Below, piece after piece: positions 23,214 to 24,307 of a DNA stretch of 24,307 nucleotides (positions are counted from its first letter, which is position 1; each line of letters starts with the position of its first letter). The notes beneath the pieces were generated by a model that was not told the DNA's origin, made no database searches, and saw nothing but the letters and a program-made list of their open reading frames with translations. Made by a program: the position numbers and the translations under genes. This stretch comes from Cryptobacterium sp. CAG:338 (GTDB lineage: Bacteria > Actinomycetota > Coriobacteriia > Coriobacteriales > Eggerthellaceae), in assembly GCA_000435475.1 (NCBI GenBank), contig FR896048.1, positions 1 through 24,307 on the forward strand, read 5' to 3'.

Positions 23214-23274
23214 TCTTTATCGTCTGCCGTCAAAGAAAATACTCGATGAATGGACCTAATTATGGGAGTTTACA

Positions 23275-24171
23275 ATGAGTAAAGTGATTGTTTTTGGCAG
23301 TTTGAATATGGATTTGTCTATTGAAAGTGATCACATGCCAGCACTTGGCGAAACCGTTATTGGAAGTGGATTCATCACTAATCCCGGTGGTAAAGGTGCC
23401 AATCAGGCGGTCGCAGCTTCAAAACTAGGTGCTTCGGTAGTGATGCTTGGCGCGGTAGGAGAGGATGCTTTTGGTGATCAAATGATTGCCGCTCTTGCTG
23501 AGGAGGGTGTCCAATGTGAGCACATTGCTCGATCGGCGAAGTACCCTACGGGAGTGGCTCTTATTACTCGTGTTAAGGGTGATAACTTTATTACTATCGA
23601 TTCGGGTGCGAATTATTCTACTGATTTTGATGAAGTTAAGACTGTTTTTGATGCTCTCGCTGAAGGCGGAGACGTTTTCTTATGTCAATTAGAATGCGCT
23701 TTTGACACTACGATGCAAGCATTAATTAATGCTCATGAACGCGGCATGTATACCGTAATTAATCCTGCTCCAGCAAGGAAATTACCTGAATGGGTTTTGC
23801 CCCACTTGGATTTAGTGGTAATAAATGAAGGCGAATGCGAATTGCTTACCGGTATCTATCCTGAAGACGAAAATTCTACTCGCAGTGCTATGGAGCAGTT
23901 GATACATGCAGGGGTTGGTACTGTTGCCGTTACGCTTGGAGAACGCGGCTCGATGGTTATGTCACAAGGTCATTTCTTTAAGTCCGTTCCTCCTCAGGTA
24001 TCTGCGATAGATACTACTTGTGCGGGAGATACCTACATAGGTGCGTTGGTTGCGGGATATTCAAGAGGTATGACACTCGAAGCATCATTAGAGACTGCCA
24101 CTAAAGCTTCTGCTCTTGCAACAACCAAAGTTGGAGCTCAGCAGTCTATACCTTTCTTACATGAGTTATAG
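23275..24171 (+). CDS. rbsK: ribokinase
   Basis: A 298-residue PfkB-family sugar kinase phosphorylating ribose at O5. The opening VIVFGSLNMDLSIESDHMPALGETVIG and the glycine motif NPGGKGANQAVAASKLGA (about 37-54) are ribokinase-like, as is INPAPARKLPEW. The catalytic motif is DTTCAGDTYIG with Asp252 as base; Cys replaces the more usual Gly or Ala at the fourth position, which should not harm activity. GGGAG lies upstream of the ATG. It probably shares a transcript with the nucleoside hydrolase gene, which supplies its substrate. A different pentose or nucleoside as substrate is possible but less likely. Confidence 0.9.
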   Translation: MSKVIVFGSLNMDLSIESDHMPALGETVIGSGFITNPGGKGANQAVAASKLGASVVMLGAVGEDAFGDQMIAALAEEGVQCEHIARSAKYPTGVALITRVKGDNFITIDSGANYSTDFDEVKTVFDALAEGGDVFLCQLECAFDTTMQALINAHERGMYTVINPAPARKLPEWVLPHLDLVVINEGECELLTGIYPEDENSTRSAMEQLIHAGVGTVAVTLGERGSMVMSQGHFFKSVPPQVSAIDTTCAGDTYIGALVAGYSRGMTLEASLETATKASALATTKVGAQQSIPFLHEL

Positions 24172-24263
24172 AATCCCTCTTAAAAAGAACGGTTACCAAA
24201 GGGGAATCTTTCGCGAAAGTTCGTAAATGTTGCTTTAATAAATTCACAAAACGCAAAACAAAG

Positions 24264-24304
24264 AAGGGCTGTGCATCCAGGTGAAGCACAGCCCTTGCTT
24301 TTAG
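24264..24304 (+). terminator. strong terminator after ribokinase
   Basis: AAGGGCTGTGC (24264-24274) pairs with GCACAGCCCTT (24286-24296), eleven bases with an 11-base loop, followed by TGCTTTTAG. The A-rich left flank suggests it could act in both directions. A 12-bp palindrome CTTTCGCGAAAG lies upstream at 24208-24219. Confidence 0.88.
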
Positions 24305-24307
24305 AAG

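Overview
The window reads as a chromosomal segment of a moderately low-GC, anaerobic or microaerophilic Gram-positive. Gene content, with a formate-free-looking class III ribonucleotide reductase, a PPi-type phosphofructokinase, a bile-salt-hydrolase-like amidase and an OFA-type MFS carrier, would fit a low-GC member of the Coriobacteriia (Atopobium/Lancefieldella/Olsenella-like). This placement is an inference from gene content and protein flavour, not a proven assignment. There are no rRNA or tRNA genes, no CRISPR array, no intact insertion sequence and no phage module.

Layout. 1-1600: the 3' part of an MFS transporter converging on an acyl-ACP thioesterase. 1613-2258: a gap that hides a 31-residue hydrophobic peptide gene on the minus strand. 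It has a near-perfect Shine-Dalgarno site in a hairpin, a 12-bp inverted repeat enclosing the whole unit, and an opposing extended -10 promoter at its 3' side. This looks like an unannotated type I toxin-antitoxin locus. 2259-5764: a UvrD/PcrA-like helicase and an orphan ATP-grasp protein. 5855-8374: a CDF metal exporter with a manganese-type metal site, and a choloylglycine-hydrolase-family amidase with a 33-residue insertion. 8459-12113: the anaerobic ribonucleotide reductase pair nrdG (minus) and nrdD (plus), with overlapping back-to-back promoters, two NrdR-type boxes and a long structured nrdD leader; NrdD carries a C-terminal redoxin domain. 12294-14719: a MocR-type PLP regulator and a FabG-like SDR. 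15162-17841: a membrane protein of the putative ABC-permease (CmpB-like) family and a PPi-dependent 6-phosphofructokinase. 17888-18805: an HD-domain hydrolase of the alarmone-hydrolase type, on the minus strand. 19003-21223: a flavodoxin under a paired-operator promoter, a TetR regulator interrupted by an early in-frame TAA, and a CPBP intramembrane protease interrupted by an in-frame TGA. 21527-24171: a small nitroreductase, then a nucleoside hydrolase and ribokinase pair for ribonucleoside salvage, closed by a strong terminator.

How the genes fit together. The nrd pair supplies deoxynucleotides without oxygen; the fused redoxin suggests that electrons come from a thiol-disulfide relay. Nucleoside hydrolase releases ribose, ribokinase phosphorylates it, and PPi-phosphofructokinase serves glycolysis, a coherent low-ATP fermentative economy. 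Flavodoxin and nitroreductase add flavin redox chemistry. The most notable items are the hidden peptide/antisense locus (1941-2177), the NrdD-redoxin fusion with its divergent control region, and two single-codon gene disruptions about 1 kb apart. All calls come from reading the sequence and recalled family motifs; no searches or folding programs were run.
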